DNA of 64,000 nt from Gluconobacter cadivus. GTDB taxonomy: Bacteria; Pseudomonadota; Alphaproteobacteria; Acetobacterales; Acetobacteraceae. The notes under the pieces are model-generated. The model was not told the DNA's origin, did no database searches, and saw nothing but the letters and a program-made list of their open reading frames with translations. The position numbers were made by a program, and so were the translations under genes. The stretch covers positions 372,001 through 436,000 of the forward strand of contig NZ_JABCQI010000002.1 of assembly GCF_015244745.1 (NCBI RefSeq), read 5' to 3'. Within the stretch, counting starts at the first letter, position 1; every line of letters starts with the position of its first letter. Of this stretch, positions 1-8,242 are shown piece after piece.

Positions 1-1
1 C

Positions 2-898
2 ACCGCCATTATCCGGCAGAGCTTTGAAAAGGCCCCGGAAATCGCCGCTGGCCCCATTGGGCAATGGAAGCCCGTCAATCAGGACAATGCAGCCCTTCCG
101 GCGCATCTCAAGGCGCGCAGTCTGACATGGAAAAGCGATGGCTATTCCGTGCAGGGCTGGCTTCTGGAACCCCTGACGCGCAAGCCGGGCATGGAGAAGA
201 ACGGTAAGGTCCCGATGATCGCCTATGTTCATGGCGGACCGTCCAGCGCCTCCAACCCGCGCTATTTCCGCGATAACAGCAAGCTTGCGATGGCGCTTCT
301 GAATGCGGGTTATGACGTCTTCATGCCCAATCCGCGCGGCAGCTTCGGACAGGGCGAAGCCTTCACTTCGGCAAACCGCCGGGATTTCGGACATGGCGAT
401 CTGCGCGATGTGCTGCGCGGGATTGATGCGGTTGAGAAAATCGCGCCTGTCGACGACCACCGTCTGGGCCTGACCGGATTTTCCTATGGCGGCTACATGA
501 CGATGTGGAGCGTCACCCAGACAAACCGCTTCCGGGCAGCTGTTGCCGGAGCCGGAATTTCAAACTGGTTGTCCTATTACGGTGAAAACAACATCGATAG
601 CTGGATGGTACCCTTCTTCGGAAAATCCGTCTACGACGACCCGGACATCTACGCCCATTCCTCACCCATTCTCTATATCCGACAGGCTCATACTCCGACC
701 TTCATTTTCGTCGGCTCTGCGGATGAGGAATGCCCAATGCCCCAGAGTCAGGAATTTTTCCATGCGCTCCAGACCCTGCATGTGCCGAGTTCGCTCGTCA
801 TCTATCCGGGACAGGGCCACGGCATGAGCGATCCAAAGTCCTGGGACGATGCCGTACAGCGGACCATCCACTGGTTCGACACCTATCTGACGAAGTAA
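2..898 (+). CDS. S9 family (prolyl oligopeptidase-like) peptidase, C-terminal part
   Basis: The frame is open from the first bases of the window, so this is the 3' end of a longer gene; 298 residues are visible. It is the alpha/beta-hydrolase catalytic domain of a dipeptidyl/acylaminoacyl peptidase. The nucleophile sits in GFSYGGYM (Ser about visible residue 161), with Asp in VGSADEECP (about 241) and His in GQGHGMSD (about 273), a complete triad in the usual order. The oxyanion-side motif HGGPSS also matches S9. The N-terminal beta-propeller, and any signal peptide, lie outside the window, so cellular location cannot be judged. It converges on flgA. Confidence 0.9.
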   Translation, partial: TAIIRQSFEKAPEIAAGPIGQWKPVNQDNAALPAHLKARSLTWKSDGYSVQGWLLEPLTRKPGMEKNGKVPMIAYVHGGPSSASNPRYFRDNSKLAMALLNAGYDVFMPNPRGSFGQGEAFTSANRRDFGHGDLRDVLRGIDAVEKIAPVDDHRLGLTGFSYGGYMTMWSVTQTNRFRAAVAGAGISNWLSYYGENNIDSWMVPFFGKSVYDDPDIYAHSSPILYIRQAHTPTFIFVGSADEECPMPQSQEFFHALQTLHVPSSLVIYPGQGHGMSDPKSWDDAVQRTIHWFDTYLTK

Positions 899-907
899 AA
901 CACCGGC

Positions 908-935
908 CTGACGGGCAGCGGCGGCTGCCCGTCAG
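908..935. terminator. Hairpin between convergent S9 peptidase and flgA
   Basis: A perfect 12-bp stem (908-919 with 924-935) with a 4-base loop lies between two convergent genes and contains the flgA stop codon. There is no clear T-run on either side, so it may act as a bidirectional processing or Rho-assisted end rather than a classical intrinsic terminator. Confidence 0.55.
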
Positions 936-1924
936 AGAGACGGGAGAGCCGTCGTCTGCTGATGGGTTCTGCTGTCAGCGGAAAGCGGCATGATGCCGGG
1001 AATGACTTCCACTTCCGTCCGGTCCACAACACGCCCTGTCAGAACCATATGGCTGCTGGCATTGTAAACATGCACGGTATCGCCCTTCCCGCCTGTTTCC
1101 AGAACGGTTCCAGACACCGTCAGGTGAAGGCTCTCGCCGGAAAACGTCGCCACCACCGGCGAACCGCGATGGACAAGCTGGGGATGTGCAAGTTGCGACA
1201 CACTGAGAACCTGACCAGCGGCAAGCACGCCACGCGCCTCCAACCCCACCGCATCCTCAGGGTTCTGTAACGCATCATCCGGAATCAGACCGACGCGGAC
1301 AAACGTCATGGTGACATCGTCTGGCAGGATGGGCTGTCCCAGATGCATGGCGTGACGCAGGGTTACCGCACGCACCTCCATGGTTGCCGTGCCACTCACA
1401 TTGAAAGCCGTTCCCTGCCCACCTTTGGCAGAAGGCACCTCAAGCCGAGCCGTAAAATGCTCGCTGCCATGCGGCGGACGGTCAATATGCAGAATGGCGG
1501 GTGCGCCCTGATCCGCAACCGGAACTGGCACCGGCTTGAACCCGGTCAGCGCCACTTCCACCCGTGCCTCGGAAGGCAGTTCCAGCCCTTCGCGGACAAC
1601 AGGCAGGACATCATCTGCCGTAATCATCCGCGCCGTGTGGGTTACGGTCACAGATACCAAAGGCGAAGCATCCGGCCAGTCCACGCCGAACTGAGCGGCA
1701 ATGGCGGTCAATTGAGGGCCACCCACTACATAACTGGCTCCGAGCGCCGGAGCATCTCCGATCTCGGTATCCTGCCCCTTGCCCAGATCATCGAACAGGT
1801 CCGACAAACGCACGCGTGGGTGATCGACATTGATGGCCGTGCGTAACGTCGCCGCCGACGCAAAGGAAAATGCCTCGCACCCCGCCAGCAGCAGAATGCC
1901 ACCCGTCAGCAGGGCGCGGTTCAT
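932..1924 (-). CDS. flgA: Flagellar basal body P-ring formation chaperone FlgA
   Basis: 330 residues; FlgA is the periplasmic chaperone for assembly of FlgI into the flagellar P ring. The C-terminal half has the SAF-like arrangement seen in FlgA (RAVTLRHAMHLGQPILPDDV, then ARGVLAAGQVLSVSQL). It is the last gene of a flgF-flgG-flgA run and starts 3 bases after the flgG stop. The N-terminus is a signal peptide; it contains LLAGC, which resembles a lipobox, although cleavage after ASA is also possible, so lipidation is uncertain. The family is usually shorter (about 220-240 residues); the extra length is in the N-terminal half. Confidence 0.88.
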   Translation of the reverse strand: MNRALLTGGILLLAGCEAFSFASAATLRTAINVDHPRVRLSDLFDDLGKGQDTEIGDAPALGASYVVGGPQLTAIAAQFGVDWPDASPLVSVTVTHTARMITADDVLPVVREGLELPSEARVEVALTGFKPVPVPVADQGAPAILHIDRPPHGSEHFTARLEVPSAKGGQGTAFNVSGTATMEVRAVTLRHAMHLGQPILPDDVTMTFVRVGLIPDDALQNPEDAVGLEARGVLAAGQVLSVSQLAHPQLVHRGSPVVATFSGESLHLTVSGTVLETGGKGDTVHVYNASSHMVLTGRVVDRTEVEVIPGIMPLSADSRTHQQTTALPSL

Positions 1925-1927
1925 CTT

Positions 1928-2719
1928 TTACGCGCCGCCCAGATTGGTGACGGTTTTCAGCATGTCATCAGACGCGGTGATGACCTTGCTGTTCATTTCA
2001 TAGGCGCGCTGTGCCGTAATGAGGTCAGTGATTTCGGTCACGACATTGACGTTCGAGTTTTCGACATAACCCTGCATGATACTGCCGTAGCCGACGGCTT
2101 CAGGGTTGCCCATCATGGCATCGCCAGAGGCCGTCGTCTGCGTGAACAGGTTCTGCCCCATCGCGGCCAGACCGTTCTCGTTGGTGAAGATGCCAAGCTG
2201 AAGCTGGCCGACGAGCGTCGTGTTGTTCTGCCCGGCGATCTGCACACTCACCTGACCAGACTGATCAATCGAAATGCTCTGGGCATTGTTGGGGATCGTG
2301 ATCGTCGGGCTGATGAGATAGCCGTCTGCGGTCACGAGAGAACCGTTATTGTCCATCGAAAACGTGCCGTCGCGGGTATAGGCAAGCTGTCCCGAAGGAA
2401 GCTGGACCTGAAAATAACCGCGACCCTGAACCGCCATATCAAGGGAGTTGCTCGTCTGCTCAAGACTGCCCTGATCGTTAATGCGATAGATCGCCGCCGT
2501 CTTCACACCGAGGCCGACCTGTGCGCCGGCGGGAATAGTCGTCCCGGTATCGGAAGAGCTTGCGCCCACGCGACGGAGATTCTGATAGATCAGATCCTGA
2601 AACTCGGCGCGAGAGCGTTTATATCCCGTGGTGCTCATGTTCGCGATGTTGTTGGAAATCGTTTCGACGTTGGTCTGCTGGGCCTGCATGCCCGTTCCGG
2701 CGATGTCGAGTGCGCGCAT
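1928..2719 (-). CDS. flgG: Flagellar basal-body distal rod protein FlgG
   Basis: 263 residues, normal for FlgG, which builds the distal rod between MS ring and hook. The N-terminus has the axial-protein signature (ANMSTTGYKRSRAEFQDLIYQ is the rod/hook N-terminal heptad region), followed by RGYFQVQLPSGQLAYTRDG, and the C-terminal helix ends in EMNSKVITASDDMLKTVTNL, typical of FlgG. No signal peptide, as expected for a protein exported by the flagellar type III apparatus. It lies between flgF (33 bases upstream) and flgA (3 bases downstream), so the three are almost certainly co-transcribed. Confidence 0.95.
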   Translation of the reverse strand: MRALDIAGTGMQAQQTNVETISNNIANMSTTGYKRSRAEFQDLIYQNLRRVGASSSDTGTTIPAGAQVGLGVKTAAIYRINDQGSLEQTSNSLDMAVQGRGYFQVQLPSGQLAYTRDGTFSMDNNGSLVTADGYLISPTITIPNNAQSISIDQSGQVSVQIAGQNNTTLVGQLQLGIFTNENGLAAMGQNLFTQTTASGDAMMGNPEAVGYGSIMQGYVENSNVNVVTEITDLITAQRAYEMNSKVITASDDMLKTVTNLGGA

Positions 2720-2752
2720 GGAAAATTATCCTTGTCCCGTCAGGGGAAATAA

Positions 2753-3493
2753 TCAGGCCGAAACCTGAACGATCTTGTCGATGGCGTTTTTCTGGCGCGT
2801 GGCTTCGGCATCTACGAACTGCGCCATGAACTGGAAATTCCGCTGGATTTCCATCATTTTCGTGACTTCGGTCATCATCTGGACGTTGCTGCCTTCCACC
2901 ATGCCCTGCACGATATTGGGCCGTTCCACAGCGGTTGTGGGCTGCTCCGTCCGCAAAAGCCTGCTGCCTTCGGCCTGAAGTTTGTTGTCGTCCTGTGCCG
3001 TCACGATGCCGATCTGACCCTGTTCGCCCGTTTCGGTCGAGATCACGCCATCGGCGGAAATGGTGATACGGTGGTCGGTCTGGGGAATGACGATCGGCTG
3101 ACCATCACGGTCCAAAAGGGCATTGCCGCTTTCATCAACGACGGCGCCGTCCTGCTGTTCCTCAAACCGCCCTGCCCGGGTCAGGCGCACACCATTGGCG
3201 GTACGGACCTGAAAATACCCCTCGCCTCCAAGCGCCAGATCCAGCGGATTGCCGGTGGACTGCATGTCGCCCTGCTGAAAGTCCCGATATGTCGCACGGT
3301 CCTGCGTATAAGATTCCGTATCCGCACCTTCGGCCTGTTTGGAGCCGTGCTGATGGGACAGGAAGTCACTGAAGAGGACATTTTCGCGTTTGTAGCCTAC
3401 GGTCGATGCGTTCGACATGTTGTCCGCAACCACGGACATGGCGCGCTGCTGGGCATCCATGCGCGAAAGCGCGATATAGGTACTGTTCTCCAT
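2753..3493 (-). CDS. flgF: Flagellar basal-body proximal rod protein FlgF
   Basis: 246 residues, the proximal rod protein. It shares the axial-family ends with FlgG (N-terminal ADNMSNASTVGYKRENVLF; central GGEGYFQVRTANGVRLTRAG; C-terminal EIQRNFQFMAQFVDAEATR) but has the N-terminal start MENSTYIALSRM typical of FlgF. It is the first gene of the flgFGA run; about 80 bases separate it from the next gene upstream, where a flagellar promoter could lie, though I could not identify a clear sigma-28 or sigma-54 element. The rest of the flagellar regulon is not in the window. Confidence 0.93.
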   Translation of the reverse strand: MENSTYIALSRMDAQQRAMSVVADNMSNASTVGYKRENVLFSDFLSHQHGSKQAEGADTESYTQDRATYRDFQQGDMQSTGNPLDLALGGEGYFQVRTANGVRLTRAGRFEEQQDGAVVDESGNALLDRDGQPIVIPQTDHRITISADGVISTETGEQGQIGIVTAQDDNKLQAEGSRLLRTEQPTTAVERPNIVQGMVEGSNVQMMTEVTKMMEIQRNFQFMAQFVDAEATRQKNAIDKIVQVSA

Positions 3494-3575
3494 GGGCGTT
3501 ACAGGCTCCGGTCAATCCTGATTTCGGAGCACAGCGTAGCGGCACAAAGCTTTCCCAATCGTTAAACGAACGCCC

Positions 3576-4757
3576 TTAACCCGACTCGCTGTGACGATAT
3601 GGTGAAAGAGTCAGCAGTTCCGTCGCCTGTGCCTGCAGGACCGTCCGCTCCTCGTCCACGAAGGCAGCGACCGCCTGTCGCAGACCGGGATCGAGAATGG
3701 CATGGGCGGAATGGGTGAAGGCCGGAAGATAGCCGCGCTGGATCTTGTGTTCGCCCTGCGCCCCGGCTTCGACGCGGGAGAGGCCGTGCTCGATGGCGAA
3801 AGCAATCGCGCGGTAATAACACAGCTCGAAATGCAGGAAGGGCCAGTCCCCCTCGCAGCCCCAGTTCCGGCCGAACAGCGCGTCCGTCCCCATAAGATTC
3901 AGTGCCCCCGCAACCGCTTTTCCGTCATGATAGGCCATCATCAGGACCACGCGGTCTCCGAGGCGTTCGGATAGCATGGGAAAGAAGCGCTCCGTCAGAT
4001 AGGCGCTACCCCATTTTCGGTCGATCGTGGACTGATAGAAGCGGTAGAATGCTGTCCAGTCTTCCGGCGTGATGTCGTTTCCGCGGAGCGTGCTGAAGGT
4101 CAGGCTGCAGGACTGGGCGGCGCTGCGTTCCTTACGGATGGACTTGCGTTTGCGGGAGGACAGCGCGGCCAGAAAGTCATCGAACGTCGTGTAGCCGTTA
4201 TTCTGCCAGTGATACTGAAGGCCTGTTCGCGGCAGATAACCGGCGTCGGTAAAGGCATTCAGCGAAGCCGCATCGCAGAAATTGGCATGTAAAGACGACA
4301 GACCAAGCTGCGCCGTCGCCTGAATAAGTGCGGCCGCGAGGGCCTGCGCCATGGCTTGCGGATCAGGCAGATCGGGACGCAACAGGAGTCTGGGTCCGGG
4401 AACCGGTGAAAACGGAACAGCACAGACGAATTTGGGATAGTAGCGGCCGCCCGCGGCTTCATAGGCGCGGGCCCAGCTCTGGTCGAAGACGTACTCGCCC
4501 CAGGAATGGGATTTTCCATAAAGCGGGGCGAGGGCCGCGATGGAGCTGTCCGGCGCGCGCAAGGCGGCATGACGGACCAGCCAGCCGGAGCGGTCCGCGA
4601 CGGAACCGCTGTCTTCAAGGGCGGACAGAAAACCGAAGGAGACAAAGGGATTGTCCGCTCCCGCACAGGCGTCCCAGGCTTCGGCCCCGATCTCGTGGAT
4701 CGAGGCATGAAGGCTCAGGCTCCAGTCGGGGGACGGCATGGTCTCCGTTTCTCCCAT
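3576..4757 (-). CDS. DUF482/GNAT-type N-acyltransferase
   Basis: 393 residues of the COG3146/DUF482 group, predicted N-acyltransferases with a doubled GNAT-like fold related to FemAB enzymes. Recognisable stretches are ADNPFVSFGFLSALEDSGS near the N-terminus, the LYGKSHSWGEYVFDQSWA segment, LSSRKRKSIRKER about residue 200, and ALFGRNWGCEGDWPFLHFE and EAGAQGEHKIQRGYLP in the C-terminal half. The substrate is unknown for most members. No signal peptide, so probably cytoplasmic. It is followed by a RidA gene on the same strand with 15 bases between them, suggesting co-transcription (ridA first). Confidence 0.8.
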   Translation of the reverse strand: MGETETMPSPDWSLSLHASIHEIGAEAWDACAGADNPFVSFGFLSALEDSGSVADRSGWLVRHAALRAPDSSIAALAPLYGKSHSWGEYVFDQSWARAYEAAGGRYYPKFVCAVPFSPVPGPRLLLRPDLPDPQAMAQALAAALIQATAQLGLSSLHANFCDAASLNAFTDAGYLPRTGLQYHWQNNGYTTFDDFLAALSSRKRKSIRKERSAAQSCSLTFSTLRGNDITPEDWTAFYRFYQSTIDRKWGSAYLTERFFPMLSERLGDRVVLMMAYHDGKAVAGALNLMGTDALFGRNWGCEGDWPFLHFELCYYRAIAFAIEHGLSRVEAGAQGEHKIQRGYLPAFTHSAHAILDPGLRQAVAAFVDEERTVLQAQATELLTLSPYRHSESG

Positions 4758-4772
4758 TCGGTTTCTCCCGTA

Positions 4773-5240
4773 TCAGGCGATTTCGAACAATGCCTCGACC
4801 TCGACCGGGGCATTCACGGGCAGGCTCGGCACACCGATGGTGGAGCGTGCATGACGTCCGGCGTCACCGAACACGTCCACAGCCAGATCGGACGCGCCGT
4901 TCATGACGGTGGCGTGGTCGGTGAATTCCGGCGTGCAGGCAATGAAGCCGCCCAGACGGACAACGCGCGTGATACGGGAAAGATCGCCGTCGAGCGCGGC
5001 CTTGGCCTGTGCCAGAACATTGATAAGGCAGGCGCGGGCACAGGCCACACCGGCATGGGCCGAAACTTCGTCACCCAGCTTGCCGGTGATAAGCAGCTTG
5101 CCGTCCACCAGCGGGAGCTGGCCGGACACGACGAGCAGGTTTCCCGTCCGTACGGTCGTGACGTAGTTCGCAACCGGAGCAGCTGCGACCGGCAGCGTGA
5201 TGTCGAGGGCGGCGAGGCGGGATTCGGGGGTCGCGGTCAT
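4773..5240 (-). CDS. RidA family (YjgF/YER057c/UK114) protein
   Basis: The start is set at the ATG at 5240, preceded by a GGAG ribosome site, giving 155 residues; an upstream ATG-like start adds 12 residues with no similarity to the family. Rid proteins deaminate reactive enamine/imine intermediates from PLP enzymes. The conserved Arg is present in HARSTIGVPSLP, followed by NAPVEVEALFEI. The long form beginning SRLAALDITLP belongs to the subgroup with an extended N-terminus rather than archetypal RidA, so archetypal 2-aminoacrylate deaminase activity is likely but not certain. Confidence 0.85.
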   Translation of the reverse strand: MTATPESRLAALDITLPVAAAPVANYVTTVRTGNLLVVSGQLPLVDGKLLITGKLGDEVSAHAGVACARACLINVLAQAKAALDGDLSRITRVVRLGGFIACTPEFTDHATVMNGASDLAVDVFGDAGRHARSTIGVPSLPVNAPVEVEALFEIA

Positions 5241-5339
5241 GGGACAATCTCCGGTTGGGGCGCCCGGAACGGGCATCTGATAGGACTATATGTTGAAGCG
5301 GGAACGGCCCGATGCCAAGGGGGAAAGGCCGGAACCGGG

Positions 5340-7172
5340 TCAGGTTGGCAGGCTGTCATCGCCCGCGAGGCTCCTGCGACTGCGTTCGAGTTCCTCGGCA
5401 TAGCGGCGCAGGGCGTGCTGTTCGGTCAGGGTTCCGATCACCTGCCGGGACTGCGGGTCCTCGACGACCACAAGCGCATCGGCCTCGGCTTTTTCGAACA
5501 GTTCGATCGCCTCGCGGACATTCATGAGCGGTGTGAGCATGGCGTTACGGAACAGAGCCAACGTTCTGATCGGTGTCTGATCGGAAGGCGCGGCATGCAG
5601 TTCCGCCAGATGGACGATGCCGTCATAATGACCCGCTTCATCAAGCAGCACGATCCGCTGGGCCGAGCCGGGGGGAAGCAGCGTCTGCGCCCTGCTCACG
5701 GACGTCTCCGCCGGAAGGGTCCTGACCTGTCCACGCATCATCCGGCGCACATTCAGAGAGCGCATCCAGCCGATATCGACTGCAGAGCGGATGGATTCGC
5801 CCCGCAGATGGAAACGCCATGTTGCAAAGCTGTAGCCGAACAGGCGCCGCACCGTGAGCAGGGAGAGCACTGCGGCCACCAGCGTGGCACCACTCATGGA
5901 CACGCTGCCGGTCAGTTCCAGCATCAGGCACACCATCGTCATGGGACTACCAATGACCGCCACGGCCATCGCGCTCATACCAATCAACGCGCAGGCCGTA
6001 ACGGAATCCGGCGCAACACCCAAGAGTGCCAGAAGCGTGCCATAGATCGTCCCGGCCAGCGATCCGAGATACAACGACGCAAAAAACAACCCCCCCCGGA
6101 ACCCCGACCCGATACACAGGCACGATGCCAGCGCCTTCAGGAGTAAAAGCACGACAGCCATTCGCGCAGTAACATTCCCGGCGAAGACAGTCCGCATCGC
6201 TTCATGTCCTGCAGACAGAACGGAGGGGTGCAGCGTTGCCAGCCCTCCCACAATCAGTCCGCCCACCGCCGGACGTAGCCAGACCGGGCCGGGCATGCGC
6301 CGGAACAGCCCCTCCGTCTGGGTGACGCAGAACATTAACCCGATAGCCGTCAGCGCCGTCAGAACACTGATGAGAACTGCCCCGGCCGTTCCTTCCCACG
6401 ACAGGTCTCCGGGAGACGGAATAACGATGCCCGGCGGCACACTGTCCAGAAAGCGCGTCACGCCCACACCTGCCAGCGCAGCCACGGCCACAGGGGACAA
6501 ACTGCCCAGAGAATAAGACCCGATCACCAGTTCGAACGCATAGAACGCGCCCGCCACCGGCGCATCGAACGCCGCCCCGATCGCGGCCCCGGCCCCGGCT
6601 CCCACCAGAACACGCAGATCTTCCCGGCGCACCCGAAATGACCGACCGATCCGGGAGCCAAATGCTGCCGCGATCTGGGTAAATCCGGCCTCAAGCCCGA
6701 TGGAACCGCCCACGCCGTTGGACAGAACCGTCTGACAGACAATGACCAGACTGTCCCGTACCGACATACGTCCGCCATGCAGCGCATTTGCCTCGATGGG
6801 GTCCACTGGGCTGCGCGGCATAGTTTTTGCGATCAGTACCCCGAACAGGCCGATCATCAACCCGCCGCCGCTTAGTACGACAACTGTCCGGATAGGGGGC
6901 AAAGCGTTCAAACCGGACAGATGACCGCCGGACACGCCCGAAACACCAAAAAGCAGTCTGTGCATCCAGAAGGTGAGATGGGTCATGACGACCACACACA
7001 GCCCCGACAGAATGCCGACAAACCCCGCCAGAACGCTCAGCCAGATCTCGTTGCCACGCACCAGTGTCCGCAGATTCAGGGGGGCGTGAGGAAACAGACG
7101 CGCCTGTAAGCGGTTCAACCGCTGGCGCAGGATGCGCGAACGGTCCTGAAAAGGGGCGGGACTGGTGGACAA
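5340..7172 (-). CDS. CLC-type chloride channel/antiporter with C-terminal CBS pair
   Basis: About 610 residues if started at the TTG at 7172, which has a GGGAG site 5-6 bases upstream; a TTG at 7229 in the same frame has no ribosome site. The first 430 residues hold the CLC membrane domain with about ten hydrophobic segments; the last 130 residues form two CBS repeats (SVSRAQTLLPPG and NVREAIELFEKAEADALVVVED). The glutamate-gate region reads GGSIGLEAG rather than GREGP, and the GSGIP filter motif is replaced by RSPVDPIEANAL, while GGLFFASL is kept near GxFxP. This is a divergent clade; the ion carried cannot be inferred. It is divergent from the esterase gene. Confidence 0.85.
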   Translation of the reverse strand: MSTSPAPFQDRSRILRQRLNRLQARLFPHAPLNLRTLVRGNEIWLSVLAGFVGILSGLCVVVMTHLTFWMHRLLFGVSGVSGGHLSGLNALPPIRTVVVLSGGGLMIGLFGVLIAKTMPRSPVDPIEANALHGGRMSVRDSLVIVCQTVLSNGVGGSIGLEAGFTQIAAAFGSRIGRSFRVRREDLRVLVGAGAGAAIGAAFDAPVAGAFYAFELVIGSYSLGSLSPVAVAALAGVGVTRFLDSVPPGIVIPSPGDLSWEGTAGAVLISVLTALTAIGLMFCVTQTEGLFRRMPGPVWLRPAVGGLIVGGLATLHPSVLSAGHEAMRTVFAGNVTARMAVVLLLLKALASCLCIGSGFRGGLFFASLYLGSLAGTIYGTLLALLGVAPDSVTACALIGMSAMAVAVIGSPMTMVCLMLELTGSVSMSGATLVAAVLSLLTVRRLFGYSFATWRFHLRGESIRSAVDIGWMRSLNVRRMMRGQVRTLPAETSVSRAQTLLPPGSAQRIVLLDEAGHYDGIVHLAELHAAPSDQTPIRTLALFRNAMLTPLMNVREAIELFEKAEADALVVVEDPQSRQVIGTLTEQHALRRYAEELERSRRSLAGDDSLPT

Positions 7173-7252
7173 GCGGGCTCCCGGGCGGCAGGTGTGATCC
7201 TGTTTGACGGCAAGCGCGCTGCCGATCAACAGCTGTCATGGAAGGATCACCG

Positions 7253-8023
7253 ATGAAACTGCATGCCATCGAACGCGGCGAAGGCCCGGAGACGGTCGTT
7301 TTCCTGCACGGACTGTTCGGGCGGGCCCGGAATCTCGGCTTTCTCCAGCGCGGCGCAGCTGCGACCTTCCGGACGCTGGCGCTGGATCTGCGCAATCACG
7401 GCCACAGCCCGCACGGCCCCGCCAGCTATGCCCTCATGGCACAGGACGTTCTGGAAACGCTGGACGATCTGGGAATCGAGCGCTTTGCGGTCGTCGGACA
7501 CTCCATGGGTGGTAAGGTCGGTATGATGCTCGCGCTCGCCGCCCCGGAGCGCGTCACGAAGCTGCTCGTTGCAGACATCGCCCCGGCCCGAACAGGACAT
7601 GGGCAGCACGAAATGATCTCGAAGCTCGAAACCCTCACATTTCCCCCCTCGCTGGAACGCCGGGAAGGGCTGGCCCTTCTGGAGCCCATCACAGGCAGCC
7701 GTCCCGTCGCCGAACTCCTGCTGCAAAACATCCGGCTGGGCGATTCTCCAGGCTGGAGCATCGGCTTTGACGCGCTTTCCCGAGACATTCATGACATCGA
7801 AAACTGGCCCGACCTTCAGATTGCGCCCTACGAGGGGCCGGTCCTTTTTCTGCGCGGCGGAGCCTCGCCCTATGTCCTGCCCGAACATCACGATCACATC
7901 CGGGCACTTTTCCCGCACGCGCTGATCCACTCCCTGCCCGATGCCGGGCACTGGCTGCATGTGGAACAGCCCCGGGCCTTTCTGAAAGAAATGATGGAAT
8001 TTCTTCAGATTCCAGCCCGGTAA
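7253..8023 (+). CDS. Alpha/beta-fold hydrolase (YbfF-like esterase)
   Basis: 256 residues from the ATG at 7253, which follows a GGAAGG site; an in-frame upstream codon at 7238 lacks one. It is an alpha/beta-hydrolase with the oxyanion segment FLHGLFGRARN, the nucleophile elbow VVGHSMGGKVGM, and the catalytic His in LPDAGHWLHVEQP near the C-terminus. The closest family I recognise is YbfF-type short acyl esterases. No signal peptide, so cytoplasmic. Its promoter must lie in the short divergent interval with the CLC gene. Confidence 0.85.
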   Translation: MKLHAIERGEGPETVVFLHGLFGRARNLGFLQRGAAATFRTLALDLRNHGHSPHGPASYALMAQDVLETLDDLGIERFAVVGHSMGGKVGMMLALAAPERVTKLLVADIAPARTGHGQHEMISKLETLTFPPSLERREGLALLEPITGSRPVAELLLQNIRLGDSPGWSIGFDALSRDIHDIENWPDLQIAPYEGPVLFLRGGASPYVLPEHHDHIRALFPHALIHSLPDAGHWLHVEQPRAFLKEMMEFLQIPAR

Positions 8024-8075
8024 AAGACGTTACGAAATCAAACCAATCAGATAGACGGCAGTTTTTCAGGAACCA

Positions 8076-8088
8076 AATCGTTACGATT
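8076..8088. promoter_or_regulatory. Palindrome AATCGT-T-ACGATT upstream of the 8243 gene
   Basis: A perfect 13-base palindrome with a single central base lies 34 bases upstream of the predicted -35 element at 8123. Its position suits an activator or other DNA-binding protein; the regulator is not identifiable from the sequence. Confidence 0.35.
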
Positions 8089-8122
8089 AAGCAACATAGT
8101 GAAAATCTAATATATTAATATT

Positions 8123-8151
8123 TTGGTAATTTAAAAAAATTCAATTATAAT
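8123..8151 (+). promoter_or_regulatory. Strong sigma-70-like promoter for the 8243 gene
   Basis: TTGGTA at 8123-8128, a 17-base spacer, then a consensus TATAAT at 8146-8151. It lies in a markedly AT-rich stretch (8090-8200) that stands out from the GC-rich surroundings. The expected 5' leader would be about 85 bases, ending at the ATG at 8243. Confidence 0.6.
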
Positions 8152-8242
8152 TAAAGTAAAAAAGTTACTTTTCTGAAAAATTAACGACTACAACATCACT
8201 GCCGGAACGGCACATGTAATAAACTTCTTCAGGATTACGCGG

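Noticed and set aside
4506-6146. 546-codon plus-strand open frame
   Set aside because: It lies antisense to the acyltransferase, ridA and CLC genes, all with clear family motifs; composition is that of a GC-driven shadow frame and no motif is present.
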